From assembly GCA_028684915.1 (NCBI GenBank), contig JAQUEZ010000002.1, positions 24,240-88,239 of the forward strand: a stretch of 64,000 bases of DNA, read 5' to 3'. The notes beneath the pieces were generated by a model. The model was not told the origin of the DNA and searched no databases. It saw only the letters and a program-made list of their open reading frames with translations. The position numbers were made by a program, and so were the translations under genes. This stretch comes from Desulfobulbus sp. (GTDB lineage: Bacteria; Desulfobacterota; Desulfobulbia; Desulfobulbales; Desulfobulbaceae). Below, in pieces: positions 23,243 through 32,026 of the stretch (its first letter is position 1; every line of letters starts with the position of its first letter).

Positions 23243-23292
23243 AACCATATACCCACAAGTCGGATAAAAAGCATCAGCCTGCAGGACATGGC

Positions 23293-23484
23293 TGTAGGTT
23301 GAAAATAAAGTTGGGAACTTCCAAATAAAGTCGGTAACTATAGAGTTAACTGCTTGTTTTTACATGCACTGGTTCTAAAAATCGACCTCAAAGTTACCAT
23401 CTTTATTGAATTTCCTGAAACTCAAATTACGGAACATTAGACACATAGGTTCCCTTTAGTTTCCAACTTTATTTTCATCCCACA
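23293..23484 (+). mobile_element. 192-bp TG/CA-ended miniature element, copy 1
   Basis: Starts TGTAGGTTGAAAATAAAG and ends CTTTATTTTCATCCCACA. The two ends are related inverted repeats, and further internal copies of AAATAAAGT-GG-AAC lie in both orientations. Such multiple end-binding sites and 5'-TG...CA-3' termini are typical of Mu/TniA-type transposases. No target duplication is seen. It splits a primase gene whose 3' part follows. Confidence 0.75.
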
Positions 23485-24175
23485 GGAAGGCTTAACCCTT
23501 GGCCGTGTTCGCCAGACCTTGCGCCAGTGGTGCGGCGGATCGGCGCGGCCTCCTGTTCCTGCCTGTGATTTTATCCCTCAAATGTTGCCCATTTCTCAAG
23601 ATCGGGCGGCGGCGGTTCTTGGATGGGAACAAGCAAACTTTCGGGCCGCTGTGCCTTACCTGATAGGGCGCGGCCTCGATGCTGCTTTGATGGGTTCGCC
23701 GCGTTTTGCTGGCCGCTTCCGCGTGGATCGGCGCGGCAACGTCCTTTTCCCGCACCACGATAAAGGCGGGTTGTGTGGCTATGAGATAAAAAACAAAGGT
23801 TTCACGGGCTTTTCTGCTGGCGGTTTGAAAGGTCTTTGGTTCTCTGCCTGTCAAACAACAGATAAATTTTTAGTGTTAGCAGAAAGCGCCATTGATGCCC
23901 TTTCCTATCACGCTTTGAACCCTAACGATTTCACGCGTTATATGTCCACGGGGGGCAAGATGAACCCCACACAGCCCGCCTTGATACGGGCCGCAATCGA
24001 AAAGATGGGGCGCGGGGCCGTGGTCGTGGCGGCGTTCGATAATGACAAGGACGGGGAAAAGCTCTTTGAAGAGGTCAAGGCCCTTGCCCCTTCCGGCGTG
24101 GAAGTCCGGCGACCTCTCCCGCCTATCGGCAAAGATTGGAACGAAAGCTTAAAAGCAAAAATCAATCTAAAATAA
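23485..24175 (+). pseudogene. 3' part of a DUF3991/Toprim plasmid primase gene
   Basis: The frame is open through the element junction and continues EGLTLGRVRQTLRQWCGG, then AAVPYLIGRGLD, FRVDRRGNVLFPHHD, GLCGYEIKNKGFTGFSAGG and LVLAESAIDALSYHAL. The last is the Toprim ESAIDALS motif, and VVVAAFDNDKDGE is its DxD. Complete proteins of this type (TraC/MobA-linked primases) prime the transferred strand during mobilisation. The N-terminal half has been replaced by the 192-bp element, so the product is truncated. It hints that the plasmid once carried mobilisation genes. Confidence 0.75.
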
Positions 24176-24203
24176 CCCAAACTTTCATTTTTCATCTACA
24201 AAA

Positions 24204-24467
24204 TTAATATTTTTTAATTGTAAATCCATTCCCGCCGCCATCAATTGATTGACAATGCTCCCTAATAACATCAAGACTGTACCCTGTGTCTTCAGCTATT
24301 TGATAATATTTATATATTTTAACTTCCTCATTTTGAGATAAGATCATATCATTAATATACCTTTCCAGCTCTCTTGAGATTTTATTAAAATCGTCATTCT
24401 CACATATTTTTCTTGGATTTTTCCCTGTGTATGTTTTAAGCTTTAGTCTAATTGAATAATCATTCAT
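24204..24467 (-). CDS. Hypothetical protein (87 aa)
   Basis: Leftward frame, not recognised. A central helix (FNKISRELERYINDMILSQNEEVK) precedes YYQIAEDTGYSLDVIREHCQSI, which has the look of a helix-turn-helix (AEDTGYSLDVIREH). It could be a small DNA-binding protein. It lies between the broken primase and a divergent gene. Confidence 0.5.
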   Translation of the reverse strand: MNDYSIRLKLKTYTGKNPRKICENDDFNKISRELERYINDMILSQNEEVKIYKYYQIAEDTGYSLDVIREHCQSIDGGGNGFTIKKY

Positions 24468-24569
24468 TGGCTCTTCCCAGCAATAAAAAATTGCTATCTA
24501 TTTGTTTTTAAATGTTTTTATTTTCCACAGCAACCACAAACTAAAACAATACTAAGGAAATTGTACATT

Positions 24570-24860
24570 ATGAAAGAATTCAACGACACTTTTTTTCCGG
24601 AATTACCTGAACAATGTAAGGTTTCCTTTACAAGCACAGGTTTAATGGGTGGTGATTCTGGACACGGGGCAAATGCTTCGCTTGTTTTTTCCGAGAACGG
24701 AAGCAATATGAACATTCAAGTCGATCTATATTTTCAAAACGGAAACCAAGAAAGTTTTTCTGATTTAAAAGAAATATCAATAACAACTTTCGGAGATTGG
24801 GAGGTTGAGGGTTTGGCTAAAGCCCTAATAGATTTAGGTGAAAAATTATCAAAAAACTAA
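24570..24860 (+). CDS. Hypothetical protein (96 aa)
   Basis: The ATG at 24570 follows AAGGA by 10 bases; an upstream TTG at 24561 is less likely. The protein is beta-rich in its centre (ASLVFSENGSNMNIQVDLYFQ) with a helical C-terminus (VEGLAKALIDLGEKLSK), and has no known motif. It converges on the higBA operon. Confidence 0.5.
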   Translation: MKEFNDTFFPELPEQCKVSFTSTGLMGGDSGHGANASLVFSENGSNMNIQVDLYFQNGNQESFSDLKEISITTFGDWEVEGLAKALIDLGEKLSKN

Positions 24861-24872
24861 CAAAAAACCATC

Positions 24873-25178
24873 CTATAAAGCTAAGGCGGGTTCGTAAAAC
24901 CGCTTAACCTTGATGCCTTTCGTTCGGGTTTCCGCTTTGGCTAAGTCGAATTGAAGTTGTAACTTTAGCCATGTTTCCGGTGTACTGCCAAAAGCCTGAG
25001 CAAGCCGGATAGCCATTTCAGGAGAAACACCGCTGTGGCCGTTCAAAAGCTCAGACAGGGCTTTACGAGTCACGCCTAAACCTTCGGCGGCGGCGGTCAC
25101 TGTCAAGCCAAGAGGCTCTAAACACTGATCACGGATAATTTCCCCCGGATGGGGTGGGTTTTGTATTTTCATCATCAT
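24873..25178 (-). CDS. higA: HigA-type antitoxin
   Basis: 101 aa. The HigA signature [19 protein letters not shown] opens the protein, followed by an HTH_3 domain [21 protein letters not shown] and [22 protein letters not shown]. HigA neutralises the partner RNase and represses the shared promoter. Encoded 23 bases after higB, in the toxin-first order typical for this family. A start at 25172 would remove two of three leading Met residues. Confidence 0.9.
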   Translation of the reverse strand: MMMKIQNPPHPGEIIRDQCLEPLGLTVTAAAEGLGVTRKALSELLNGHSGVSPEMAIRLAQAFGSTPETWLKLQLQFDLAKAETRTKGIKVKRFYEPALAL

Positions 25179-25201
25179 GGTACGGCCTCCTTTTTCGGCG
25201 C

Positions 25202-25480
25202 TTAATGATAATCAATTAAATCAACGTTCGTTGCATCCCCGCCTATAAACTCAAAAACGATCCGCCAATTTCCAGAAACTGAAACAGCCCATTGGCCTTT
25301 TCTATCTCCCTTCAGCAAGTGTAGACGAAAACCCGGAAGATTCATTCCTGCTGGCTCATCACTGATGTTTAAAACGGCCAAGATTTGAGATATTTTTCGG
25401 ACATGCTGGGCAGAAACGCCGCTCGTGTCCCCTGTCTCAAAAAGTCGTTCAAGACCTTTATGGCGAAATTTAACGATCAT
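25202..25480 (-). CDS. higB: HigB-type ribosome-dependent mRNA interferase toxin
   Basis: 92 aa, RelE-superfamily toxin. [18 protein letters not shown] at the start and [31 protein letters not shown] are typical of HigB, including the basic and aromatic residues of the RNase surface. It cleaves mRNA in the ribosomal A site when free of HigA. The pair lies between two 192-bp elements and may help hold this segment on the plasmid. Confidence 0.9.
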   Translation of the reverse strand: MIVKFRHKGLERLFETGDTSGVSAQHVRKISQILAVLNISDEPAGMNLPGFRLHLLKGDRKGQWAVSVSGNWRIVFEFIGGDATNVDLIDYH

Positions 25481-25483
25481 TTG

Positions 25484-25507
25484 ATACCTATAACGTTATA
25501 AGTATCA
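25484..25507. promoter_or_regulatory. higBA operator-like palindrome
   Basis: An inverted repeat with centre TATAACGTTATA (25490-25501) and outer arms GATAC/GTATC lies directly upstream of higB. This is where HigA-type antitoxins bind to repress their own operon. Confidence 0.65.
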
Positions 25508-25590
25508 GCGGTCAAGCCCCTTGTTGCTCTTAAAAGGCATTCGTTTTAAAATACCCGCCAAGGCTATTTTAATGACCATAGGCACATTTT

Positions 25591-25782
25591 TGTAGGTTGA
25601 AAATAAAGTTGGGAACTTCCAAATAAAGTCGGTAACTATAGAGTTAACTGCTTGTTTTTACATGCACTGGTTCTAAAAATCGACCTCAAAGTTACCATCT
25701 TTATTGAATTTCCTGAAACTCAAATTACGGAACATTAGACACATAGGTTCCCTTTAGTTTCCAACTTTATTTTCATCCCACA
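25591..25782 (+). mobile_element. 192-bp TG/CA-ended miniature element, copy 2
   Basis: As far as I can compare by eye it is identical to the copy at 23293-23484 and in the same orientation. Together they bracket the primase remnant and higBA (about 2.3 kb including both copies), an arrangement that could allow loss by homologous recombination. It truncates the leftward gene that follows. Confidence 0.75.
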
Positions 25783-26182
25783 GCACCCATTGAACAATTT
25801 CATTCATAAAGTAGGTGCCGATTCGGCAACTATCCAAATTTGGCAGATCCAGAAATATTGCTCCACTAGAGGCGGGGGATGTTGACGATAAGGAAACGGA
25901 ATTTAGACTGCGGGAATACCCTCCCTGAAAACACCCCCCTTTCTCGGTTCGAGAACGGCGATCCGGGCCTATTCGTTGATATGAAATACTAATCGTCGCG
26001 TTATTGATCGAACCACTTCCCTTTGAGTCGTCCGTGAAATATGTCGTTGTCTCTTCAATCAGTAGCCACGCAATCGGGGGACCGGTGAGGGGCTGGCCCA
26101 GGCGTTTAATCTCAAGTATTCTAATGCGCGGTTTAATGGGTTTAGATTGGCCATAAGACCATGTTTCAAGCGATGGGATCAT
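25783..26182 (-). pseudogene. Truncated hypothetical gene
   Basis: A leftward frame from the ATG at 26182 encodes about 133 native residues. They include LGQPLTGPPIAWLLIEETTTYF and FLDLPNLDSCRIGTYF, beta-rich and not recognised. The frame then runs into the miniature element and ends about ten codons later. The native C-terminus is missing. Confidence 0.5.
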
Positions 26183-26577
26183 TTTCTTTTCGATTGAATT
26201 TTATTCGAATTTAACAGGTTTTAAACCTCGTCTTTTTCTTTTGGCGTTCCATTCCCTTGGGGTAAGAAATAGAACCAAATCATTTTCATTTGAAAATTCG
26301 CAGTTAGGAGCGAAAGGACCAGAAAAAAGGCTTAAATCCATACGGAAGACTCCGTAAAGAATTTTTTTCGATTTCAACACTCCCTCCTCGGTGTTATTCC
26401 ACCTCAGTCGGTGGCCGGGGTCTCCCCCGGCTCCTGGTCCCGATAAAATTCTCAGCTTTTTATTGTCCCAAAATTACCGTTTGCCCGCTGGACGATATTT
26501 GATATTTGTTTCCCTTTTGAGAAATAATACGTTCAGCGTCTGTAATTATTACTTCTCGCAGTTCAGAAGGACAGAGG
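26183..26577. other. Gene-free stretch with one hairpin
   Basis: I see no supported gene. A hairpin GCCGGGG/CCCCGGC with loop TCTC lies at 26414-26431, without a T run. The remainder is AT-rich and unremarkable. Confidence 0.5.
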
Positions 26578-26660
26578 TGGCCTCGCAAAATTGGACATGC
26601 CGTTAAGTGGAAAATCTGCTACCCGTAACGCCCTAAGATGGGCAGAGCAAGGAGCAGAAC

Positions 26661-26963
26661 ATGGCAAAAGGAACGAGACGGAATCATTCAGCGGCCTTCA
26701 AGGCGAAGGTGGCTCTGGCAGCCATTGCCGGGGAGAAGACGCTTGGTGAATTGGCGCAACAGTACGAGGTCCACCCCGGGCAGATCACGACCTGGAAGCG
26801 GCGACTCGCCGAGAGCGCCGTCAGTGTTTTCGGAAAATCCCCGTCCCGGGATCAGGGCGCGGATGTGAAAGAGCTGCACGCTAAAATCGGCCAGTTGACG
26901 ATGGAAAACGATTTTTTAGAAAGTGCGCTCACCAAGGCGGGAAGGCTGAGCGCAAAGCGTTGA
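26661..26963 (+). CDS. IS3-family transposase OrfA
   Basis: 100 aa HTH_Tnp_1 protein: RRNHSAAFKAKVALAAIAGEKTLGELAQQYEVHP is the helix-turn-helix. A leucine-zipper-like segment KELHAKIGQLTMENDFLESAL near the end mediates multimerisation. In intact elements a frameshift joins it to OrfB to make the transposase. Confidence 0.9.
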   Translation: MAKGTRRNHSAAFKAKVALAAIAGEKTLGELAQQYEVHPGQITTWKRRLAESAVSVFGKSPSRDQGADVKELHAKIGQLTMENDFLESALTKAGRLSAKR

Positions 26964-27478
26964 TTGACCGCAGTCATGCTTTACCATTGAAAAGGCAGGC
27001 CGAACTGGTCGGCATCAGCCGCAGCAGCCTGTATTACCGCCCCAAGCCCGTTTCCGAAGGTGATTTGGAACTGATGCGGCGCCTCGATGAACTGCACCTT
27101 GAGAAACCGTTCATGGGGGCACGCATGCTCTGCGATCAGCTTGATCGCATGGGCATCAAGGCAGGGCGGCGGCATGTCGGCACCCTGATGAAGCGGATGG
27201 GTATCACCGCGGTATACCGAAAACCCGGGACCAGCACGAAGCACCCGGGGCACCGGGTCTATCCGTACCTGCTTCGGGGCATGACCATCAACCGGGCCAA
27301 CCAGGTGTGGGCCCTTGACACGACCTATATTCCCATGGCCAGGGGATTCGTCTACCTGATCGCGGTACTGGACTGGGCCAGCCGAAAGGTGCTGGCCGCC
27401 AGAATTGCCATCACCTTGGAGGCCTGCCACGCGGTCGCTGTGCTTGAGGAGGCGTTCGCCAGACACGGCACGCCCGAG
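26960..27478 (+). pseudogene. IS3-family transposase OrfB, truncated
   Basis: Begins with a TTG in the -1 frame, overlapping orfA. The HTH_21 segment (LVGISRSSLYYRP; MGARMLCDQLDRMGI) is followed by the start of the rve domain, [21 protein letters not shown] with the first catalytic Asp. It breaks after [11 protein letters not shown], so the second Asp and the Glu are lost and the product cannot be active. Confidence 0.85.
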
Positions 27479-27940
27479 AGAAGATCACAATCTAGACGAT
27501 GATGACAGGTGCGAGCTTGTAATTGTTGATGAAGCCGACCGTTTAAGCTTGCAAAGTCTTGAACATTTACGCGATCGTTTCGATCAAGATGAATTTGGGC
27601 TTGTCGTCATAGGAATGCCTGGGATAGAGAAAAAATATCACGTTTTCCGCAATTCTATTCCAGGGTAGGCTTTTCGCATGCATACAAGCCTCTGTCAGAA
27701 GAAGAAATGGAATTCGTATTGCAACACCATTGGGAAAGATTAGGTCTTACTTTGAGCCCTGATGATTTTACAGATAAAGAAGCAATGGTAACAGTAATTC
27801 GAGTAACTTCTGGAAACTTCAGATTAGTAAATCGGCTTTTTTCTCAAATACAACGTATAATGCATGTCAACTCATTAAGTTCCATTACTAAAGAGGTGGT
27901 TGAGACTGCTCGAAAATGCCTGGTTGTTGGTGTTAATTAA
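27479..27940 (+). pseudogene. TniB-like transposon ATPase, 5' truncated and frameshifted
   Basis: The retained part has [22 protein letters not shown] (Walker B with DEAD) and [13 protein letters not shown]. The frame is then broken at a run of six A residues (27630-27635). Adding one A would restore [13 protein letters not shown] and join the second frame, which continues SEEEMEFVLQHHWERLGL to the stop at 27940. The Walker A half is replaced by IS3 sequence. TniB-type ATPases select targets for Mu/TniA-type transposases. The reading-frame break may be real decay or a sequence error. Confidence 0.7.
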
Positions 27941-27941
27941 A

Positions 27942-28529
27942 ATGACTCTTTGTAGTGGAATTAAAGTATTCGAAAACGGTGAACGATTGTTCCTTACCAC
28001 ACAAGAACGTCGACAATTCAGAACAACGATTAATAAGTTACCTGTTCAGCAGAGACTATTCTGCAGGATTCTATATTATACTGGCTGTAAGATAGGAGAG
28101 GCTACTACATTTCTCCCAAACCAGTTATGTGCCGAAGATGGAACTATTCTGCTTGGAAATAAAGGAGAGCATTTATCAGAGAGATTAGTTCCTGTACCAC
28201 CAGCATTAATGATGGAATTCTCGATTCATTTTCCAACGTCAAAGATGATGGCAAATCGGCCTCTATGGTCCATATCTCGGTCAAAAGGGTGGCGAATAGT
28301 AAATGAAGCTATGGATCAAGCAGGCATTTCCGGAAAACACGCCACTCCAACAGGGCTACGGCATAGTTTTGCCATTTCATGCCTTGAGATGTGGCCTAAA
28401 ATTTCATTGTCTCAGATTCAAAGGTGGCTAGGGCATCGTAGCCTAGATTTGACGTTAAGTTATTACAAGGCATTTGCTTCGGCCGATGAAGTGGATGCTA
28501 ACCTGGAAGATCTCTGGAGCCACTTCTGA
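27942..28529 (+). CDS. Tyrosine recombinase of the TniB-type element
   Basis: 195 aa. The catalytic region shows GCKIGEATTF (the usual Arg of box I is Lys here), then TPTGLRHSFAISCLEM with the HxxR motif as LRHSF, and WLGHRSLDLTLSYYK with Gly-His and the nucleophile Tyr. Short proteins of this type accompany TniA/TniB-like transposases and probably resolve cointegrates. It starts two bases after the TniB relic. The first catalytic position should be checked because Arg to Lys could reduce activity. Confidence 0.8.
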   Translation: MTLCSGIKVFENGERLFLTTQERRQFRTTINKLPVQQRLFCRILYYTGCKIGEATTFLPNQLCAEDGTILLGNKGEHLSERLVPVPPALMMEFSIHFPTSKMMANRPLWSISRSKGWRIVNEAMDQAGISGKHATPTGLRHSFAISCLEMWPKISLSQIQRWLGHRSLDLTLSYYKAFASADEVDANLEDLWSHF

Positions 28530-28530
28530 G

Positions 28531-28602
28531 TGGCTCAAATAGCGATATCAAAAATGGCTCATTTATCGATATCATTCACAGTTACCGACTTTATTTTCAT
28601 CC
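28531..28602 (+). repeat. Right end of the TniB-type element with direct repeats
   Basis: Two 19-base direct repeats GGCTCAAATAGCGATATCA and GGCTCATTTATCGATATCA (28531 and 28556) are followed by AGTTACCGACTTTATTTTCATCC (28580-28602). The latter resembles the ends of the 192-bp elements. This ties the recombinase and TniB relic to the same transposon family as the miniature elements. Confidence 0.65.
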
Positions 28603-28676
28603 TGGGGTTGCAAGCCGGAACCGCCGAAAATTCCGTCATCCCAAATCTATCCTGCATGGGCCGCTTCAGAAAACGG

Positions 28677-30474
28677 GTAGAGTCGAGATGTGGCGCGGTG
28701 GCTTTTGGGCTCCGTTTCCACATCCCGCTCATCGAACCGGACATGCGCATTTGACGCATCCGGCTCTCGGACAGAACTTCATGCCTTCGCCCACGGAAGG
28801 TTTTGCGGTATCTTCGGCAGCTGTATGAGTCCCAGTTTGTTATAAAAGAACTCGTCGGGGTAGCGTGTTATCCCCTTGCCACTTTTCTTGTGTTTCTTGC
28901 AAAACCACCGGCGCAGCCGGGTTGTGGTGTACCTGTCTATAAACCGGTAGGCCTTGGTCACCGAGCCAAGTTGAAAGTAGTTGGCCCATCCCCTCAGCTT
29001 CCGGTTCAATTGTTCCACCATTTCTTCGGCATCCATCCATTCCATGTTTCGGCCTGTTTGGATATGGATAGCTTCGGCCATTCGTTTGATGCTCTTCTTG
29101 GACGGACGGTTTCCTATATAGGGTTTCCTCGTCTTCACCGAGTACAAACGACTGAATGTATAGCCGAGGAAATCGAATTTCCCATCGGGCATACGACAGA
29201 GCCGGGTTTTCTCCTCATTGACCGTTAATTTCAGCTTCGACATGATTTCCCGCATCGTTGCAAGCGCCCGTGGGGCGTTGTTTCTGCAGCAGATGACCAG
29301 GTCATCAGCATAGTTGACGATCCTTGCTCCGAAACGAGCTTCAAATCCAAATTTCTTCCAACCCAGAATAAACCGCCTCATATACAGGTTCGATAGCAGA
29401 GGGGATATGGGCGCCCCTTGAGGAATGCCCTTTCCAGCGTCCCGGTTCATTGTCGTGCGGATCTTCCTGCCGTCTTCGCCCTTTTCTTCCACCGGTGCTT
29501 CCAGCCACATCTTGATGAGATGCAGCATTGCCCTGTCCACAATGCGACGGGCTACCGATTTCATAAGTTCAGCGTGGGGTATCGTATCAAAATACCCAGA
29601 CAGGTCCGCGTCAACAACGTCCCGGTGCCCTCTACTCAACAGCCCATGAACCTCAGCGACGGCGCTCTTGGCGTCCTTTCCCCGTCGGTAGGCGTACTGC
29701 TCGGGCAGCAGGTCGGCCTCGAAAACAGGCTCCAACACTATCATTGCCGCCGTCTGACAGACCCTATCCTTCAGGCACGGAATACCAAGGGGCCTGAGTT
29801 TGCCGTTTGGTTTTGGGATATGTACCCTTCTGACCGCTTCGGGTTTGTACCTCTTTTCCCGAAGTTCATCCGCCAGTTCCCCAAGCCACTTCTCCTCACC
29901 GTAGATTTCGATATCATCGAATGTCTGCCCGTCAACGCCAGCTGCGCCCTTATTCCTGCGGCAGCATGTATAGGCATATCCCAGAACGTCCATACGAAAT
30001 ATTTTGTCGTACAGCATGTAAAAGCGGAACTCGGGTTCTTCCTTCGCTTTTGCATATAACGCCGTCTGTAGTTGCCGAACGCTTTCCGGAGTTCTTAGGT
30101 TGCCCAATCTCCTGTCCTTCCTTACTTTCAACGTTTATTCTGAACCAAGGCTCCTTCCCTCCACCGGCATTACCCGGCTTCCACGGTACTACGAGCCTCT
30201 CCGTCACCCTATCGCGCCCGGCCTGTCCGTCACCGGATTCCGGTTGGTCTTTACGCCTCGACCACGCGAAGGGCTTCCCGTGTTGCTCCGATCGTCCTCT
30301 TGTATGCATGCTGTCGCCACTACCCCGACGGAAGTCCAGGGTGCATCTTTCCGCTCTCTTCCCCTGGAACTGGCAGCCTTCCCCGATTTTTTGGCGGGTC
30401 GGCTTCCGTATTGCGTTTTTCGAGGCCTGCTCAGCGTTCACTGCACGTTACGGCCTGCATACTCGCCAAGTCAC
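28677..30474 (-). mobile_element. Group II intron with reverse transcriptase
   Basis: On the reverse strand the intron starts GTGACTTGGCGAG (30474 downwards) and ends CTCGACTCTAC at 28677. Domain V (about 28740-28772) has the AGAGCCGGATGCG stem with its complement CGCATGTCCGGTT. Domain VI follows before the 3' end. The 1.8-kb length and a full-length intron protein suggest it may be functional. The 3' exon reads CCGTTTTCTGAAGCGG, a Tn3-type terminal repeat, and the 5' exon ends 3 bases from the 183-bp element. Confidence 0.8.
28779..30131 (-). CDS. ltrA: Group II intron reverse transcriptase/maturase
   Basis: 450 aa. The reverse transcriptase domain has NKGAAGVDGQTF (motif 1), PKPNGKLRPLGIPCLKDRV, DADLSGYFDTIPH, GIPQGAPISPLLSNLYM and the catalytic IVNYADDLVICC. 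The maturase part follows (WANYFQLGSVTKAYRFIDRYTTTRLRRW). There is no clear C-terminal HNH endonuclease, so it may use single-stranded or terminator-like targets. The protein helps fold the intron and copies it into new sites. Encoded within domain IV of the intron. Confidence 0.92.
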   Translation of the reverse strand: MKVRKDRRLGNLRTPESVRQLQTALYAKAKEEPEFRFYMLYDKIFRMDVLGYAYTCCRRNKGAAGVDGQTFDDIEIYGEEKWLGELADELREKRYKPEAVRRVHIPKPNGKLRPLGIPCLKDRVCQTAAMIVLEPVFEADLLPEQYAYRRGKDAKSAVAEVHGLLSRGHRDVVDADLSGYFDTIPHAELMKSVARRIVDRAMLHLIKMWLEAPVEEKGEDGRKIRTTMNRDAGKGIPQGAPISPLLSNLYMRRFILGWKKFGFEARFGARIVNYADDLVICCRNNAPRALATMREIMSKLKLTVNEEKTRLCRMPDGKFDFLGYTFSRLYSVKTRKPYIGNRPSKKSIKRMAEAIHIQTGRNMEWMDAEEMVEQLNRKLRGWANYFQLGSVTKAYRFIDRYTTTRLRRWFCKKHKKSGKGITRYPDEFFYNKLGLIQLPKIPQNLPWAKA

Positions 30475-30477
30475 TTA

Positions 30478-30660
30478 GGGGTCGCCTCAGAAAACGGAAA
30501 ATAAAGCACGGCAAGGTAGAATTATATTCGAAAATTCAACCTGTTATCTGCAGGAATTTTTCGAACTCATCGTGCGCTGTAACAAGATCGGGAACAGTTT
30601 GTAATTGTTACATTTATTTTTCGTAAACGTACGATTTTTTCCGAATTCTGAATCGCCCCC
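30478..30660 (+). mobile_element. 183-bp Tn3-type miniature element (TIME-like), copy 1
   Basis: Left end GGGGTCGCCTCAGAAAACGG and right end, read inwards, GGGGGCGATTCAGAATTCGG are Tn3/Tn21-type inverted repeats. There is no gene inside. An apparently identical copy in the same orientation lies at 60538-60720. Flanks do not show a target duplication here; the group II intron begins 3 bases to the left. Confidence 0.85.
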
Positions 30661-30761
30661 TATCTGCCCTCAAAAGAGGAGTTAAAGAAACAATTGGAAG
30701 AGGCTGCTGGGATTGGACCCAAAAAGATGCCAACCAGAGAAGCGTGAGCGATGTTTGACAA

Positions 30762-31208
30762 ATGGATCAGGTAGAAATGGGAAAATTTATTTTTATATTT
30801 ATCTCATTTTTATCATTTTTTTACTCAGCCCACGCAATAGCTCGAAATAAACAAGCTGCGTTCTATCTGGGCCTTGAGCCTGAAATTTCAACACTAGATG
30901 ATACAATCAGAATATTAGGAACTCCAGTTTCAAAGATAATCAGTGATAAATTAATAATTTATAAATATAGAATTGCAGAAATAACTATAGATAAAAAAAC
31001 AAAAAAGATAGGAATTATCCTTATCAAGGATCAGGCATTTAAAGATGCTAACGGATTTATGATTGGTGATCCGTATGAAAAAATAAGCAAGGAATTAAAT
31101 AATACAGGAAAAGGGAATGCAATTTATGACAAAAAAAAGGGCATAATTTATATATTTAACGAGAATGGTGTTCTTGAAGAAATAGTATACGGCTCATTGT
31201 CAAAATAG
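30762..31208 (+). CDS. Secreted or periplasmic hypothetical protein (148 aa)
   Basis: A signal peptide follows the second Met (GKFIFIFISFLSFFYSAHA, cleavage likely after AHA). The mature part has two similar strand-helix units, LGLEPEISTLDDTIRILGTP and DANGFMIGDPYEKISKELN, resembling the short repeats of SmpA/BamE-like folds that track small outer-membrane or periplasmic proteins. The family is not certain. The start at 30777 is equally possible. Confidence 0.6.
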   Translation: MDQVEMGKFIFIFISFLSFFYSAHAIARNKQAAFYLGLEPEISTLDDTIRILGTPVSKIISDKLIIYKYRIAEITIDKKTKKIGIILIKDQAFKDANGFMIGDPYEKISKELNNTGKGNAIYDKKKGIIYIFNENGVLEEIVYGSLSK

Positions 31209-31273
31209 ATAATTAATTATATTCTCCTTTATATATTAAATAATCGCAACATGTCAATCCTGCACAATGATTA

Positions 31274-31561
31274 TTAGTTGCGACAATTAGTGTTCACTTC
31301 TTCACGAAGCTCCTTGCCTACCTTGAAGAATGGCAATTTCTTTGGAGAGGTTTTTATTTTTTCTCCTGTCTTGGGATTCCTCCCAGTATAAGATTCGTAT
31401 TTTCGCACCTTGAAAGTCCCGAATCCTCTAAGCTCAATTTTTTCACCTCGAATCAAAGCCTCTGTCATTGCTCCCAAGATAGTTTCTACTATTGATTTTG
31501 CATCTCTCATGGGCAGATTTTGTTGCTCGGCCAAGGCTACTATCAGTTGTGATTTCTTCAT
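31274..31561 (-). CDS. IHF/HU-family DNA-bending protein
   Basis: 95 aa, the usual length. KSQLIVALAEQQNLPMRDAKSIVETIL forms the helical base; GEKIELRGFGTFKVRKYESYTGRNPKTGEK contains the GFGTF signature and the RNP motif at the tip of the DNA-binding arm. It resembles IHF beta. Such proteins assist CRISPR integration, transposition and replication in other systems; any such role here is inference. A second homologue is at 58505-58795. Confidence 0.9.
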   Translation of the reverse strand: MKKSQLIVALAEQQNLPMRDAKSIVETILGAMTEALIRGEKIELRGFGTFKVRKYESYTGRNPKTGEKIKTSPKKLPFFKVGKELREEVNTNCRN

Positions 31562-32026
31562 GGGCGTACCCTCCAGGATTATTTTTACGGTATTGTTTGT
31601 AATATTAGGATGATATAAAAATAATAAAGGGCAAAAAGAACTCCGGCAGCTGGCAGCAGTTAGTGTTTTAGTTAGTTCTCCGAAAAGGGGGAGAAGTCAT
31701 CTTGACGTAGCCCATTTGTTATTTGAAAATTGACACTGAATCCGCTGGACTGAATGAGCGCTCCCGGGGGAAGGGGGAAAAAAACCCCTTTGTCGCGGGG
31801 GATTTGAGCGGCAAAGGGGCTAGGGGGCTCCCTGGTAGGAGAATAACTAAAGAATAACTTAAACTGATGCGTTTTGCAAGTGTAATTGATATGAGGTGCG
31901 GCGTCAGCCCTGAGCCGCCAAAGGTCGATTACGATTCTGGATCAAAGCGCGAAAAAAGACGGCGCCCCGACTGCCGCAAGGTCCTTAAATTAATTCGTGA
32001 AGAGCAACAGATCTTGCCCCTCCAGG
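31562..32026. other. Gene-poor stretch with nested inverted repeats
   Basis: CCCCTTTG and CAAAGGGG (about 31786-31820) form an inverted repeat inside a G-rich block. A short rightward frame from 31867 starts convincingly (MRFASVIDMRCGVSPEPPKVD...) but then runs into the reverse strand of the MatP-like gene. It may be the 5' stub of a lost gene, and I do not list it as a gene. Confidence 0.5.

Larger units (their letters stand above)
26578..27478 (+). mobile_element. IS3-family insertion sequence, right part deleted
   Basis: The unit has overlapping orfA and orfB in the arrangement of IS3 elements. The left boundary is placed near TGGCCTCGCAAAATTGG, about 80 bases before orfA, and is approximate. 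The right part of orfB, including the second catalytic Asp and the Glu, is absent; the sequence switches to a TniB-like gene at about 27478. Confidence 0.7.

Noticed and set aside
25591..25782. Reading the 192-bp repeats as a CRISPR or phage attachment site
   Set aside because: Only two full copies, with inverted ends and TG...CA termini; a miniature transposable element explains them better.
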